Of a stretch of 64,000 nucleotides of DNA, positions 42,791 through 52,379 are shown piece after piece. The stretch lies in the NCBI GenBank assembly GCA_022577435.1, contig JAKOON010000011.1, forward strand, positions 12,323,198-12,387,197. The letters are read 5' to 3'. Both the position numbers and the translations under genes were made by a program. This stretch comes from Embiotoca jacksoni (Eukaryota; Chordata; Actinopteri; Embiotocidae). Each line of letters begins with the position of its first letter. Positions within the stretch are counted from its first letter, which is position 1. A model generated the notes under the pieces. That model was not told the DNA's origin, made no database searches, and was given only the letters and a program-made list of their open reading frames with translations.

Positions 42791-43452
42791 AGCTCTCAGG
42801 TTGGTCGTATGTTTTCTTGGCTGTGGGCTCTCAGGTTGGTCGTATGTTTTCTTGGCTGTGGGCTCTCAGGTTAGTCAGTATGTTTTCTTGGCTGTGGGCT
42901 CTCAGGTTAGTCTGTATGTTTTCTTGGCTGTGGGCTCTCAGGTCGGTCGGTATATTTTACTCGGTTGTGGGCTCTCAGGTTAGTCTGTATGTTTTCTTGG
43001 CTGTGGGCTCTCAGGTTAGTCTGTATGTTTTCTTGGCTGTGGGCTCTCAGGTTAGTCTGTATGTTTTCTTGGCTGTGGGCTCTCAGGTTAGTCTGTATGT
43101 TTTCTTGGCTGTGGGCTCTCAGGTTAGTCTGTATGTTTTCTTGGCTGTAGGCTCTCAGGTCGGTCGGTATCTTTTACTCGGTTGTGGGCTCTCAGGTTAG
43201 TCTGTATGTTTTCTTGGCTGTGGGCTCTCAGGTCGGTCTGTATCTTTTACTCGGTTGTGGGCTCTCAGGTTCGTCGGTATGTTTTCTTGGCTGTGGGCTA
43301 TTAGGTCGGTTATTCGGTATGTTTTCTTGGCTGTGGCCTCTCAGGTCGGTCAGTATCTTTTACTCGGTTGTGGGCTCTCAGGTCTGTCGGTATGTTTTCT
43401 CGGCTGTGAGGTCTAAGTTCTGTCGATATGTTTTCTCGGCTGTGGGCTCTCG
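42791..43452. repeat. 36-bp minisatellite, 18 copies
   Basis: Each unit combines GGGCTCTCAGGTTAGTCTGT and ATGTTTTCTTGGCTGT. Copies near 43006-43140 are identical or nearly so, while both ends are diverged. A variant with TCTTTTACTCGGTTGT (TATTTTACTCGGTTGT in one case) appears four times (copies 5, 11, 13 and 16). Since 36 is divisible by three and the unit lacks stops, two forward frames stay open (127 codons at 42817-43200, 71 at 42768-42983). Confidence 0.97.
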
Positions 43453-43499
43453 TCGTGTCCTGGACTGGACGATCAGTTCGGGTCAGTGTCTGTGAGGTA

Positions 43500-43690
43500 A
43501 TGTTAATGTTATGATTGGTTGGGCAGGGGGCCTTTGATGACACGCTTAATGAGAGGTCTGAGGGAGCAGCTCAGCAGGGTGGGGGGGGAGACCTCCCACA
43601 TCAAACAGCGACCCCCGAGTCCCCCCGACTCCCCCCTCTGCTCTCCCTCCATGTTAACTGTGAGTCTGAGAACAGCTGAAAGCAGCTTCA
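43500..43690. promoter_or_regulatory. Weak candidate regulatory segment
   Basis: GTTATGATTGGTTGGGCAGG, GGGGCCTTTGATGACACGC and TTAATGAGAGG precede a G/C-rich stretch. CTTTGATG resembles a TCF/LEF site. Confidence 0.22.
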
Positions 43691-43691
43691 A

Positions 43692-43960
43692 CACAAGAGC
43701 TTTGCTCTTATTTTGGTAGTTTGGTCTGAATCAGGAATAAAAACATCAACAATTAACATAAAACACATTCTCATAATGATATGACACCAAGTTTTAAATG
43801 TACATCTTAAATGCATTTATAATCTGCTTTATTTATTTATTTATTTTTGTAAATTTTCTTTTTCTGTTTTTATCTGTGAAGCACATAATGCAAAACAAAA
43901 ACCTTTGTGTATGATAAAAGTTTTTAACTCCAATAATAAAGTCAGTTTTGTTCGGGAATA
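43692..43960. other. AT-rich unassigned DNA
   Basis: Includes (TTTA)n at 43829-43845 and AATAATAAAG near 43933. No feature is supported. Confidence 0.45.
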
Positions 43961-43961
43961 C

Positions 43962-44065
43962 TACTTTCAGCAGAGCTTCTGTTGACGACAAATCTTGGGA
44001 ATTTTTGCATTCCTTGAATGTGCGTTAATTATTGCGATTGCAAGATGAAGATTCGCCCGGTGGGA
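43962..44065 (+). repeat. Dispersed repeat family B, copy 2
   Basis: TTCAGCAGAGCTTCTGTTGA (43968) and GTGCGTTAATTATTGCGATT (44021) align with the copy at 24905. Confidence 0.65.
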
Positions 44066-44180
44066 CTTCACGATAATGATTATAAGATGCCGTCTCAGTG
44101 AATTGCTGGGTTTTAACCTCAGGTGCTTTCAGGTATTCACACAAACAGAATGTCTTCGGGCCTGGGAGCTAACCATACAG

Positions 44181-44181
<1 letters not shown>

Positions 44182-44277
<96 letters not shown>

Positions 44278-44306
44278 CGCATGCGTGTGTGCATGCGTGT
44301 GTGCGC
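44182..44306. repeat. (GT)n microsatellite, the longest in the window
   Basis: About 46 uninterrupted GT units, then GC- and AT-interrupted units to 44306. Confidence 0.98.
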
Positions 44307-44535
44307 TTTACCACTGCAGAGAAAGGAGGAAGGATTGAACCAAAAATGCTACGCTCAGTTCAAACTTCGAACTTCAAACCTACCGTCTTTCAGTCTTTGT
44401 AAATCAACAACCTGCAGACCCACAGCGTAACGTGTCAGACGGAATGATGGATGTGCGTCCGAGTCAAATAAACTGTCAGTGCACCGTGTTACCGCGCAAA
44501 GTCCAAAAACATGAGTGTTTGCAGACGAGGGTGTC

Positions 44536-44570
44536 CCTCTATCTCTCTCTCTCTCTCTCCTCTCTCTCAC
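44536..44570. repeat. (CT)n microsatellite
   Basis: About 15 CT units with one C interruption. Confidence 0.96.
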
Positions 44571-44832
44571 AAGTTTACTCAGCTTTGGCGGTCAGATCTC
44601 ACAGATGCCGGCTTTAAGCGAGGGGATCGGGCTAATGTCACCGGGGGAAAATATTATCGCAGCGCTGACCTCTGTTTGAAAGAGAGCGTTCTCTGGGAGT
44701 CCTGTCGGCCCGACGTCGCAGGACACCAGCGAGCCTCATCGGAGACTCGACCCCCACCCCCCTCCCCGCCCCCCCCGCCCCCACCTAGCATCACGTCTGA
44801 GCAGAGGGACACGAAACACGTGACGATGACGG

Positions 44833-44872
44833 AGGGAGAGCGAGAGCGAGAGAGAGAGAGAGAGAGAGAGAG
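44833..44872. repeat. (GA)n microsatellite
   Basis: About 18 GA units with two C interruptions at the left. Confidence 0.97.
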
Positions 44873-45251
44873 GCTTGCGCGCACACACCTCGATTGTTTC
44901 AGTCGAAAACACGAGTGTTTCTCTCCGAGGTCAGAAGCTGTCTGTTCGAGGACACGTCGGACCTTTTTCGGCGTGTTTTCTCAAAGAGCCGCCGCGGTGT
45001 TGACTTTAGACCTCGCTCCAGCGCGTCGCAGGCCCTCCGCACGTTAACATCAAAGTGTGTCCACTCGGGGGAGATGGGGGGGGAGGCTCGGGAAGTATAT
45101 TTTAAGACTCAGTGTGACTTCACTCTCCCGCCATCAGCTGCGAGGGAGGAGGCCGAGGGAGGAGGCCGAGTTTCTCACCGGTCATCCGCCGCTTCGCAGC
45201 GTCGACGCGAATCTGTGAGAGTTTTGTTTGGGGGCGGCTCGATTCTTTTCA

Positions 45252-45288
<37 letters not shown>
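45252..45288. repeat. (CA)n microsatellite
   Basis: About 18 uninterrupted CA units. Confidence 0.98.
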
Positions 45289-45291
<3 letters not shown>

Positions 45292-45810
45292 GTGATGCTA
45301 TCTCCACACAGTCGAGGGTCAAATTCACCGAGGAGGGCGGAAATAATCATCACATGATGCAAGACTTAACGGCGGCGGCCACAGGTTGATCAACGGGGGA
45401 GGAGGATTCAGGCTCCCACCAGGACTAAACAAAGACCGGTTTCACCAGAGTGACCTCTGCAGCTCGTCTCGGCCACCAGCTGGGAAAAGTTCACTTTCAC
45501 TTTCTCACCCACAAGCAGACGTGTCCAAAACGGCTCACAATCGATTCTCTGAACCCGTTAGAGACACGTCACAGTCATACAAGGTCAACACCTCGAGGTT
45601 TCCCGGGCGGCCAGGCAAGCGGGAATACAAGCCGCAGGGCAGCAGCAGGGTCGACGGTATCTGGTGCCGACACACCTGGGGAACACAGCTGCTGATCTGC
45701 GGAGGACGAACAACTGTTTCGCATCGCGTTACATCGAGAAGAAACATCGCAGAAACATCGAGGTTTGATTAAACTGAGCCGAGCAGGACGTGAGTGGCAG
45801 CAGCCCGAAG
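45292..45810. other. Unassigned DNA
   Basis: Open frames of 70-128 codons at 45386-45772 have no recognisable domain and overlap on both strands. Confidence 0.45.
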
Positions 45811-45811
45811 T

Positions 45812-46524
45812 TGCGACCCCAAAAGGTTGGGACGCTGTGTAAAATGTAAATCAAAACAGCATCTCGTGATTTTCAAATCATGTAAACCCATATTTAATTG
45901 AAAATAGTCCAAAGACAACATATCGAGTGTTGAAGCTGAGAAATGTTTTTGTTTATTGAAATCTCTGGAAACAAGGGACAAGGCCAAAAAGCAATATTGG
46001 ATGGTCTTCAGGCGGCATTGCATCAAAAACAGACAAAATTCTGTGGTGGAAATCACTGCATGGTCTCATGAACACTTCTGAAAACCATTGTCTGTGAACA
46101 CAGTTCATCGCTCCATCCACAAAGTCCTGACCTGTCACCCAATTAAAACATTTGGCACATCGTGAAGTAAAAATTACGACATAGGAGACCCTGAACTGTT
46201 ACGCAGCTGAAATCCTATTTCAGACAAGAATCGGACAACAGTTCACTTTCAAAACTCCAGGATCTGGCCTCCTCAGTTCCCAAACGTTTACAGAGTGTTG
46301 TAAAAAGAAGAGGTGATGCAACACAGTGGTAAACATGCCCCTATCCCACGTTTTTGAAACGTGTTGCTGTCATCAAATTCAAAATAATCAAATATTTTTT
46401 GTAAAACAATAAAATCTCAGTTTTAACATTTGATATGCTGTCTTTAGTCTGTTTTCAATTAAATATGGGTTTACATGATTTAATAAACATTACATTCTGT
46501 TTTTATTGACATTTTACACAACAG
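45812..46524 (+). mobile_element. Tc1/mariner-type transposon with both terminal repeats, internally deleted
   Basis: The left end (GGACGCTGTGTAAAATGTAA) and right end (TTATTGACATTTTACACAAC) are inverted copies of each other. Inside are the second helix-turn-helix region (about 45990-46125), then a deletion, and then the transposase C-terminus (about 46150-46345). The latter includes CTCAGTTCCCAAACG, GTTGTAAAAAGAAGAGG and GATGCAACACAGTGG. The DDE core is missing and stop codons break every frame, so it is inactive. Confidence 0.88.
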
Positions 46525-47370
46525 GGTTGTTTTTCACTTCTATGTCAAACTGAGACTTTCATATTTAAAACATTTCATCAAGCTGATGTTAGAAACGGTA
46601 GATCATTTTGTTAAAGTCGACCTATTTGTATGGTTTAAAACTCAACATCTGAACCGGGAAATATTAAAGTAAACAGTGTTTTTTTTTTTGTTTTTGTTTT
46701 TTTTATTAGAGCGGTGGTGACCCACAACAAACAGAGTTCACTGCTCCTCAGAAGGTTGCCGTCTGAGGGTTCACACACCCTCAGATGGCACATTAAACAT
46801 GTCACATGTCATCGTCCCATGACTGTATGGATATAAGGATCAGAACCATGGAGACCTGTTGTGTAACCTTGTCTCCAGCAGAGAGCCAATGGGAGCGGCC
46901 GGCGGGGTGGTTGGGGGGGTGCCGAACGGCTCATCCACCGTGAACCCCATCAGACGGAGGCTCGTCATGAAGGACGGGCTTTGTTACAGGCGTGCGTTTC
47001 TTGGGAAAATAAAGGGACAGTGCCGAGATATACGAGCGGGACTAAAGGTTTACGGGAGCTTATGTGTAAAGACGTGACCGAGGTCAGAGGAGCTGCCTGT
47101 GAACTCGCCCTCACACTGATTCACTATTCAGGGTGAAACTTCTGCTCTCCCTTTTTTAATTCCTCTAATTCTATACACACTCTTATCAAAACAACACACT
47201 CTTAACAATAATTCAGAATGAGCACATTTTCCAGGTTTCCATAAAACAGTGTATTGACTCAAACTCTGATATTATTGATGGGGATTGATGCTTTGACGTT
47301 TCCTCTCAAACAGACCATGAGAAAATAAATTGACTTCAAACACTCCCAGTCAGACTGTAGTTCACAGATC
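46525..47370. other. Unassigned DNA with one strong hairpin
   Basis: T/A-rich to 46710. A hairpin sits at 46758-46789. The 72-codon frame at 46859-47077 has no recognisable domain. 47090-47340 is AT-rich. Confidence 0.45.
46758..46789. other. Hairpin with 12-bp arms and 8-nt loop
   Basis: GCCGTCTGAGGG (46758-46769) pairs with CCCTCAGATGGC (46778-46789) with one mismatch. No T-run follows and there is no sign of a known small RNA. Confidence 0.8.
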
Positions 47371-47372
47371 CA

Positions 47373-47388
47373 TCCACAGGGGGCGCTA
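47373..47388 (+). promoter_or_regulatory. CTCF-core-like motif
   Basis: TCCACAGGGGGCGCTA matches the CAGGGGGCGC core. Confidence 0.45.
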
Positions 47389-47509
47389 TTTCATTCCCCA
47401 GCAGTCGTACGACAGTAAACACGGTGCTGATGGAAGTTCGAGCATCTTCAGTCACACTGACATCGTTCAGACGGTCGTCTGACCCTGATCAACCAATCAG
47501 AGGGTTGGT

Positions 47510-47610
47510 TGAAGTCCAGTAGGAGACTGGGGGAAGTCTAGTTTGAGTCCGGTCCAGTTATAGTTTGCTTAAATCCGATTAGGGTCCAGTTAGATTCCGG
47601 TTGGAGAGCT
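47510..47610. repeat. Degenerate GTCCAGTT-type tandem repeat
   Basis: GTCCAGTAGGAG, GTCTAGTTTGAG, GTCCAGTTATAG and GTCCAGTTAGATTCCGG recur at roughly 16-30 bp spacing. Confidence 0.55.
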
Positions 47611-47939
47611 TTACCACAGTAAAGTGAAAGTGACAATTTCCTGTGTTTAGTGTTTTCCATACACATCAGTTATGTCGATATAAACACGCGTGTTTAGACA
47701 CTCTCAGGGTTTTAGTGATGTTTGATCTTCCCGATCGGGAAATATAAATCCATTTGCCTCAGCAGGTCTCTCACACTCCTCCGGGCTCCTGGTTGATCAG
47801 CTGATCATCAGAACTCGGAGGTTTGATCAGAAACTGCGGCCGCTTGTTTGAACAGTGGGTGTATCATCTGTTTGCTGTGATCTGTTCAACAGTTTAACTA
47901 ATGGTATTAACGTCGATGCATTAAGCAGGATGGAGGGTC

Positions 47940-47959
47940 TGTGTGTGTGTGTGTGTGTG
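47940..47959. repeat. (GT)n microsatellite
   Basis: About ten GT units. Confidence 0.95.
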
Positions 47960-48082
47960 GTGTTTTTTGGGAGGGGGGGGCAGCAGCTGGTCAACCGTGG
48001 ATTGACTTAACCTCTGTCACTTTGATGGCTTTTGTGTTTTACACTGAGCCAAAAACAGGGGCAGATGTCCCTGAACCCCCCC

Positions 48083-48090
48083 GACACACA

Positions 48091-48139
<49 letters not shown>
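48083..48139. repeat. (CA)n microsatellite
   Basis: About 28 units with an AA interruption near 48092. Confidence 0.98.
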
Positions 48140-48141
<2 letters not shown>

Positions 48142-48189
48142 ACTGACACCGCCCTGACTGTGACAAACACGCAGTCAAATTAACCTCAT

Positions 48190-48190
<1 letters not shown>

Positions 48191-48246
<56 letters not shown>
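48191..48246. repeat. (CA)n microsatellite
   Basis: About 28 uninterrupted units, 50 bp after the previous array. Confidence 0.98.
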
Positions 48247-48248
<2 letters not shown>

Positions 48249-48478
48249 TGGTTAACAGAGTGGTGCAGCGAGGAGGCAGTGTGGCTTTGTGCAGTCATGA
48301 ATGGGTAATTTTACTTGGGACCTCCAGCGGTTTCCCGCCTCAGCAGGTGTTTCCAGGTGTTTCCAGGTGTTGGGGAGTCGCACACTGTGAAACCGGTCGC
48401 ATTCAGCCTGCAGTGTGACCAGAGAGCTGACCGGAGTCTAAAAATCCGCCGCTCGACGATGAAGACGGAGCAACCACA

Positions 48479-48497
48479 TGGCAGTAGGGGGCGCTGC
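48479..48497 (+). promoter_or_regulatory. CTCF-core-like motif
   Basis: TGGCAGTAGGGGGCGCTGC matches CCASYAGGGGGCGC except at its first bases. Confidence 0.48.
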
Positions 48498-48628
48498 ATC
48501 GTGTTCTGGTGACGTCGTTTACAACCTGAACTTGTGCGGCAACGACCGGAGGTGCGAAAACGGAAAGTTCTGTTACCGTCTTGGGAGATGATTTCTATTT
48601 TGTTTTTACTGAATATTTGAAGGCAAAC

Positions 48629-48745
48629 TATTACAAATTTACAGTTTCACACTGTTGCAAACTGCTGCAAACTTAGTGAGACACCGTTACAAACTGTTGC
48701 AAGCTGCTGTAAATTGCTGTAAACTGTTACAAACTGTTACATTCA
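48629..48745. repeat. Degenerate 11-bp tandem repeat
   Basis: GTTGCAAACTGCTGCAAACT, GTTACAAACTGTTGCAAGCT and GCTGTAAATTGCTGTAAACT are successive variants of an approximately 11-bp unit CTGTTACAAA. Confidence 0.8.
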
Positions 48746-48749
48746 GGCC

Positions 48750-49340
48750 AACATATAAAACTATCATGTTTATTTTCTTTGCGATCGTTTGTAGTGATAA
48801 AATATTTTTTGCATATCATCATCATCCAGAATATTGTTTTTTCAGGAATACCAAAAATATTATGTCTCCTGATCAAATCTCCCACGTAATGGTCAGAAGT
48901 CAAGGTATATTATGGGTGATGGAGGCACCAGGTTGAGAATAAGTGGCAGCAAAATATGCATCGATATGGATCGATGTTTATGAAGTCGAAGTTTAAAAAG
49001 GATTTTGCACAGAGACTTCTCCTGTACTCTCTGCACCGTGATAAATATAATAAGTATTGACGGATATGAAAACATTGCGACGATAAAAAAAAAAAGTTGG
49101 AACGCGGCCCGGCCCCGACTGGACGCTAAGATTTGAAAATTCATTGCACCAATAAAATGCAGTCGTAGGCGCTCAGAAAAACAAACAATAAAACAATAAA
49201 AGAGACGATAAACAGAACAAAGTACATCCAAAGCAGAAACAAATGAAATTATATTTACAAGGACGGATAACGCGCACACACGAAACCAAGCATTTTCTGT
49301 GTAAATGTAAAAGTTACGGTCCAGAAAACTTTATCCAAAT
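48750..49340. other. AT-rich unassigned DNA
   Basis: A run at 49085-49095. The - strand 128-codon frame at 48893-49279 is hydrophobic by base composition and has no recognisable domain. Confidence 0.45.
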
Positions 49341-49344
49341 GAGG

Positions 49345-49800
49345 ACTTCAGAATCAGATTGAGATTAAAATTCATTCTCCCTACGGCCTCATTGAGTGAA
49401 AGGGTGGGGAGGGAGGAAGGGGGTAGCGGGGTGGGGGAGTTCACCCCGATGAATGTTAACCAGTCGGAGGGCCTCAGGCTGCCCCGTTGTTGGGACCCAG
49501 TCAGGCAGATCAGCATTTGACTGAGAACTTTTTAATAGCCCTCTGGAGTTGCTCCATAAATAGCTTGGCTGCGGCCATTATTTGTCCCCGTTTCCCTTTT
49601 TCTTTTGAGAGGGAGCGGCCATTGTGCGCCGCGCCACCAAGCCAAGGCAATCATTTCCACTGCTTTGGGAGCATGAACGCTCCCGATTTATCATCTGGTC
49701 TCTATTAAAATCCACGGCTCAGATTACGGCATCAAATCGCCTTCGTTCGCCCATTACTCACTCGGTTATGAGTCGCAAACAACGTGGGATCCAAAAGTCA
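49345..49800. promoter_or_regulatory. Candidate conserved non-coding element
   Basis: Mostly single-copy over 450 bp, with a short purine tract. It contains GAGATTAAAATTCATTCTCC, GGCCTCATTGAGTGAAAGG, CATAAATAGCTTGGCTGCGG, CCATTATTTGTCCCCG, CCAAGGCAATCATTTCC, CCGATTTATCATCTGG and CCCATTACTCACTCGG. GGCCATTATTTGT and GGCCATTGTGCGCC lie 60 bp apart. One of the best enhancer-like candidates. Confidence 0.38.
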
Positions 49801-49822
49801 AACCAGCTCCGGGAAACAAATC

Positions 49823-49842
49823 TTTTTTTTTTTTTTTTTTTT
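49823..49842. repeat. Poly-T run
   Basis: Twenty uninterrupted T. Confidence 0.95.
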
Positions 49843-49844
49843 AA

Positions 49845-50160
49845 TTCAAACTTCACACCTCGATCACCTCTGTCTTCTTCTCACGCTCTTTTTTTTCTGT
49901 CCAATACATTTCCTGATTATCTGTCTAACGAAGGGTTTTTGATTCTCACACTTTTTTAAAGAACTTTATTCCAGGTTGAGGGAAAAAAAAAAAAACGATT
50001 TGTACGGAGCTGAATATTATGGGATGTAACAGACATTGCCGGAAATGCTGTGGAACACACGACCTGCAGATATTGGGAAGATACCTCAGAAAATGCTTTT
50101 TAATAGGAAGCTTCAAACAGATCTCTTTATTTTAACCTTTTAAATGGCTACACGCACCCC
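49845..50160. other. Unassigned DNA
   Basis: Poly-A at 49982-49994. Nothing else seen. Confidence 0.45.
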
Positions 50161-50164
50161 TGCG

Positions 50165-50410
50165 CCTTTAAAATGTTTTTTGATGTATTCAATATTTGAA
50201 CAGTTTTATTTAATTAACGTGATGTTTTGTGATTAATTTGATCCGTTCTTATGCATTTTATTTTTATACTTAAATTACATTTTAATGTTTTTATGTTCCT
50301 TTATATTTGTTTTTATGGGAAACACTTTGAGCTGCATTTCTTGAATGAAAGGTGCTCAAAAATAAACTTTATTATAATAACAATAATAATAATTATTATT
50401 ATTATTAGAA
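50165..50410 (+). mobile_element. LINE/SINE 3' tail with (ATT)n
   Basis: AAACACTTTGAGCTGCATTT then AAAGGTGCTCAAAAATAAAC and TTTATTATAATAAC, ending in (TAA)n/(ATT)n at 50374-50408. This is the standard 3' end of a fish non-LTR element. Confidence 0.7.
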
Positions 50411-50700
50411 TCGCTATTGTTATATTTAATATTTGGCTCTGCTTTATGATAGATCTATCTTTATTCTTTATGGATTATGTTTTCCTGTTTCTTTATTACA
50501 TGTTCTGTATTCCACATGTATTATTGTCTGTTTGTTTTATTTTTTGTTTGTTTTTGTTCGAGTCTGGTATTGTTAATTAGCGTGCTGTAAATTTTATGTG
50601 TTGGTTTGTGTTTGTCTATTTTTGTATGTTAAGGACCCTCTTGAAAATTCAATAGTACAAATCAAGGGGTCATTCCTAATAAAGAATTTCCTTGGAATTA
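50411..50700 (+). mobile_element. Second retroposon-like 3' region
   Basis: T-rich sequence followed by TATGTTAAGGACCCTCTTGA and AAATCAAGGGGTCATTCC, then TAATAAAGAATTTCCTTGG. The wording resembles a LINE 3' end (rule-like AGGACCC and final AATAAA), but assignment is tentative. Confidence 0.5.
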
Positions 50701-50704
50701 TTAT

Positions 50705-51295
50705 TATGAGGAGATTTTATGAACTTGTTTTCACTTGTCGTGATTGTATTTCCTCCGTTGCGGCGAAACAGAAACTCCACTTTTACTGCTGACTGACTCA
50801 TTATCAACACACTGACAACACTCGTTAAGGGCTACAAATAACCCAGAATGCAACACTGCCTTTCGAGTCAGAATAGTGCTCAAACTGAACCCGGGGAGAT
50901 GATACAAAATACAAATAACAGTTAACATTTTACAGCGTGAGTTACGTCATCTCGCTGACTCCACATGAAATCCGTCAGCCTGAACGTGTTTACACGAGCA
51001 GCTGCACGCCAACGGGCTGCAGGATGTTTCACTACCGTGTTGCCGTAAACAGAGCGCAAACGCCGATCCGTATTTACATGGAAACCCGTCGTCCGACACC
51101 CTTCTGACATCACGGCCCCGTGATGTCACATATCCCAGCTGTATCCCCGCGAGGCGACCTGAACTTCCTGTGAACTCCTCTGACAAGTGACGGTGTACCT
51201 GCTGCTGGACACCCCCCATCTCCCCATCCTCCTCCTCCTCCCGCACCGTCATCCGGGTGGGTGGTCGCTGCATTCGCGGGCCGCGGGGTGGAAGG
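50705..51295. other. Unassigned DNA
   Basis: The 198-codon - strand frame at 50947-51543 covers much of this stretch. It lacks any recognisable domain and spans a (CCT)n tract (51225-51240) and a C/G run. Confidence 0.45.
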
Positions 51296-51299
51296 GGGG

Positions 51300-51440
51300 G
51301 GGGGGGTGTTGCTGCAGCCATTGTTGCAGACAAAGAGGAGGGCCGAAGCAATTCATTAAGCAAATTAGCCGAACAAGGCTTCTTTATGCGTTTCACTCCA
51401 CGACTGATTCTCCCCGCAGCGACCACACTGAGCCGCTGTG
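51300..51440. promoter_or_regulatory. Candidate conserved non-coding element
   Basis: CAGCCATTGTTGCAGACAAAG, AGCAATTCATTAAGC and AAATTAGCCGAACAAGG follow each other. CATTGTT/ACAAAG resemble SOX sites. Confidence 0.32.
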
Positions 51441-51444
51441 CTCC

Positions 51445-52095
51445 GTCAGAAGGGCCCGGCAGGTGGTAGAGGAAACCCCCTTCTGACCAAATCTTTCTGA
51501 CATCCCGCTCGCTTTGTGATTGGGTCCAGCTGACAGGGGACACAGGAAGCTTCCCCGTGACGAGTTTCCTCCGTATTTAATCCACTTCAGATCACTTCAG
51601 ACCGTTCACGCCGACGACAAACACGTCGCACTTCTGACGTGGTCGAACAGCTCGTCTTCAGAGCTCCTCCTGACAGACCGTGAATGTGTAAACAGAGTAG
51701 ACGGAGGTATTGTTCCACAGATGACCCGTGAATTTTACGACGAAAGCGCAGAGAAGACCGGAGAATAAAGGAAGATAACGAAACAAAAGCAGCTTTGTAA
51801 AATGTGTTCCCATCATCAAACGATGGTCATTCAAACGACGGCGTCTTTGGGCAGCAGGTGGAAAAGAGGAACGATTTCTACGTAGAAATCCAAGTTTTGC
51901 TCTCAACCTTTGATTGAGGTACGGTGAAAAGAGGACAAAGCCGCGGTACTTATAAACCGTAATCTCCTCAAAAACGGTTCCGAGGTGGAAGAGGACACGC
52001 TGCCCGTCCGAACACTTAACTTTAGTCCCGGCAAAGTTTCAGGATAAACTTTGGTTAAAACCTTGGAGAAAACTCCGCTGCCACGACCGGAGGCA
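51445..52095. other. Unassigned DNA with an 18-bp palindrome
   Basis: GATTTCTACGTAGAAATC at 51873-51890 is perfectly palindromic. No other feature is supported. Confidence 0.45.
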
Positions 52096-52096
52096 C

Positions 52097-52378
52097 TCAA
52101 GAGTGCATCATCAGCAAATAAACAACATGAGGAATATCATTCATGAAGATAAAAAGAAGAGTGTGGAGACCAAGTATTGAGCCCTGGGGGACGCCGAAAG
52201 ACATATGTAGGGTTTGAGAAAGATGGAGGTCTCTATTACTACACAGTATCCAGTCACAGAAGCAGTTAATCGGTCCCTCCAGGAAAACACGATAATTAAC
52301 GCAAATAAAAACACTCCAAACGAGATTAGCGGCAGCTAGCATATTAGCAGAAATTACAGGAGATAAACGAAAAGACAA
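52097..52378 (-). mobile_element. Decayed LINE reverse-transcriptase fragment
   Basis: The - strand frame includes FGVPQGSILG followed by LLFIFMNDIPHVV, the signature of the non-LTR reverse-transcriptase palm region (GVPQGSILGPLLF...YINDL). The catalytic box follows in a shifted frame: DNA at about 52098-52115 reads FADDAL in one frame while the open frame reads LLMMHS. A frameshift therefore precedes the box. Only about 90 codons survive, with a small insertion or substitution after SILG. It fits the L2/CR1/Rex1-type group. Not functional. Confidence 0.82.
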
Positions 52379-52379
52379 A

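Noticed and set aside
42817..43200. Repetitive 127-codon frame resembling a membrane protein repeat
   Set aside because: Artefact of a 36-bp minisatellite whose length is a multiple of three. A second frame is also open, and edge copies diverge without regard to codon position.
44511..45047. 178-codon + strand open frame
   Set aside because: Passes through (CT)n, C-rich and (GA)n tracts, and no domain is recognisable.
50947..51543. 198-codon - strand open frame
   Set aside because: No recognisable domain. Spans a (CCT)n tract and a C/G run, and includes a candidate regulatory block read in antisense.
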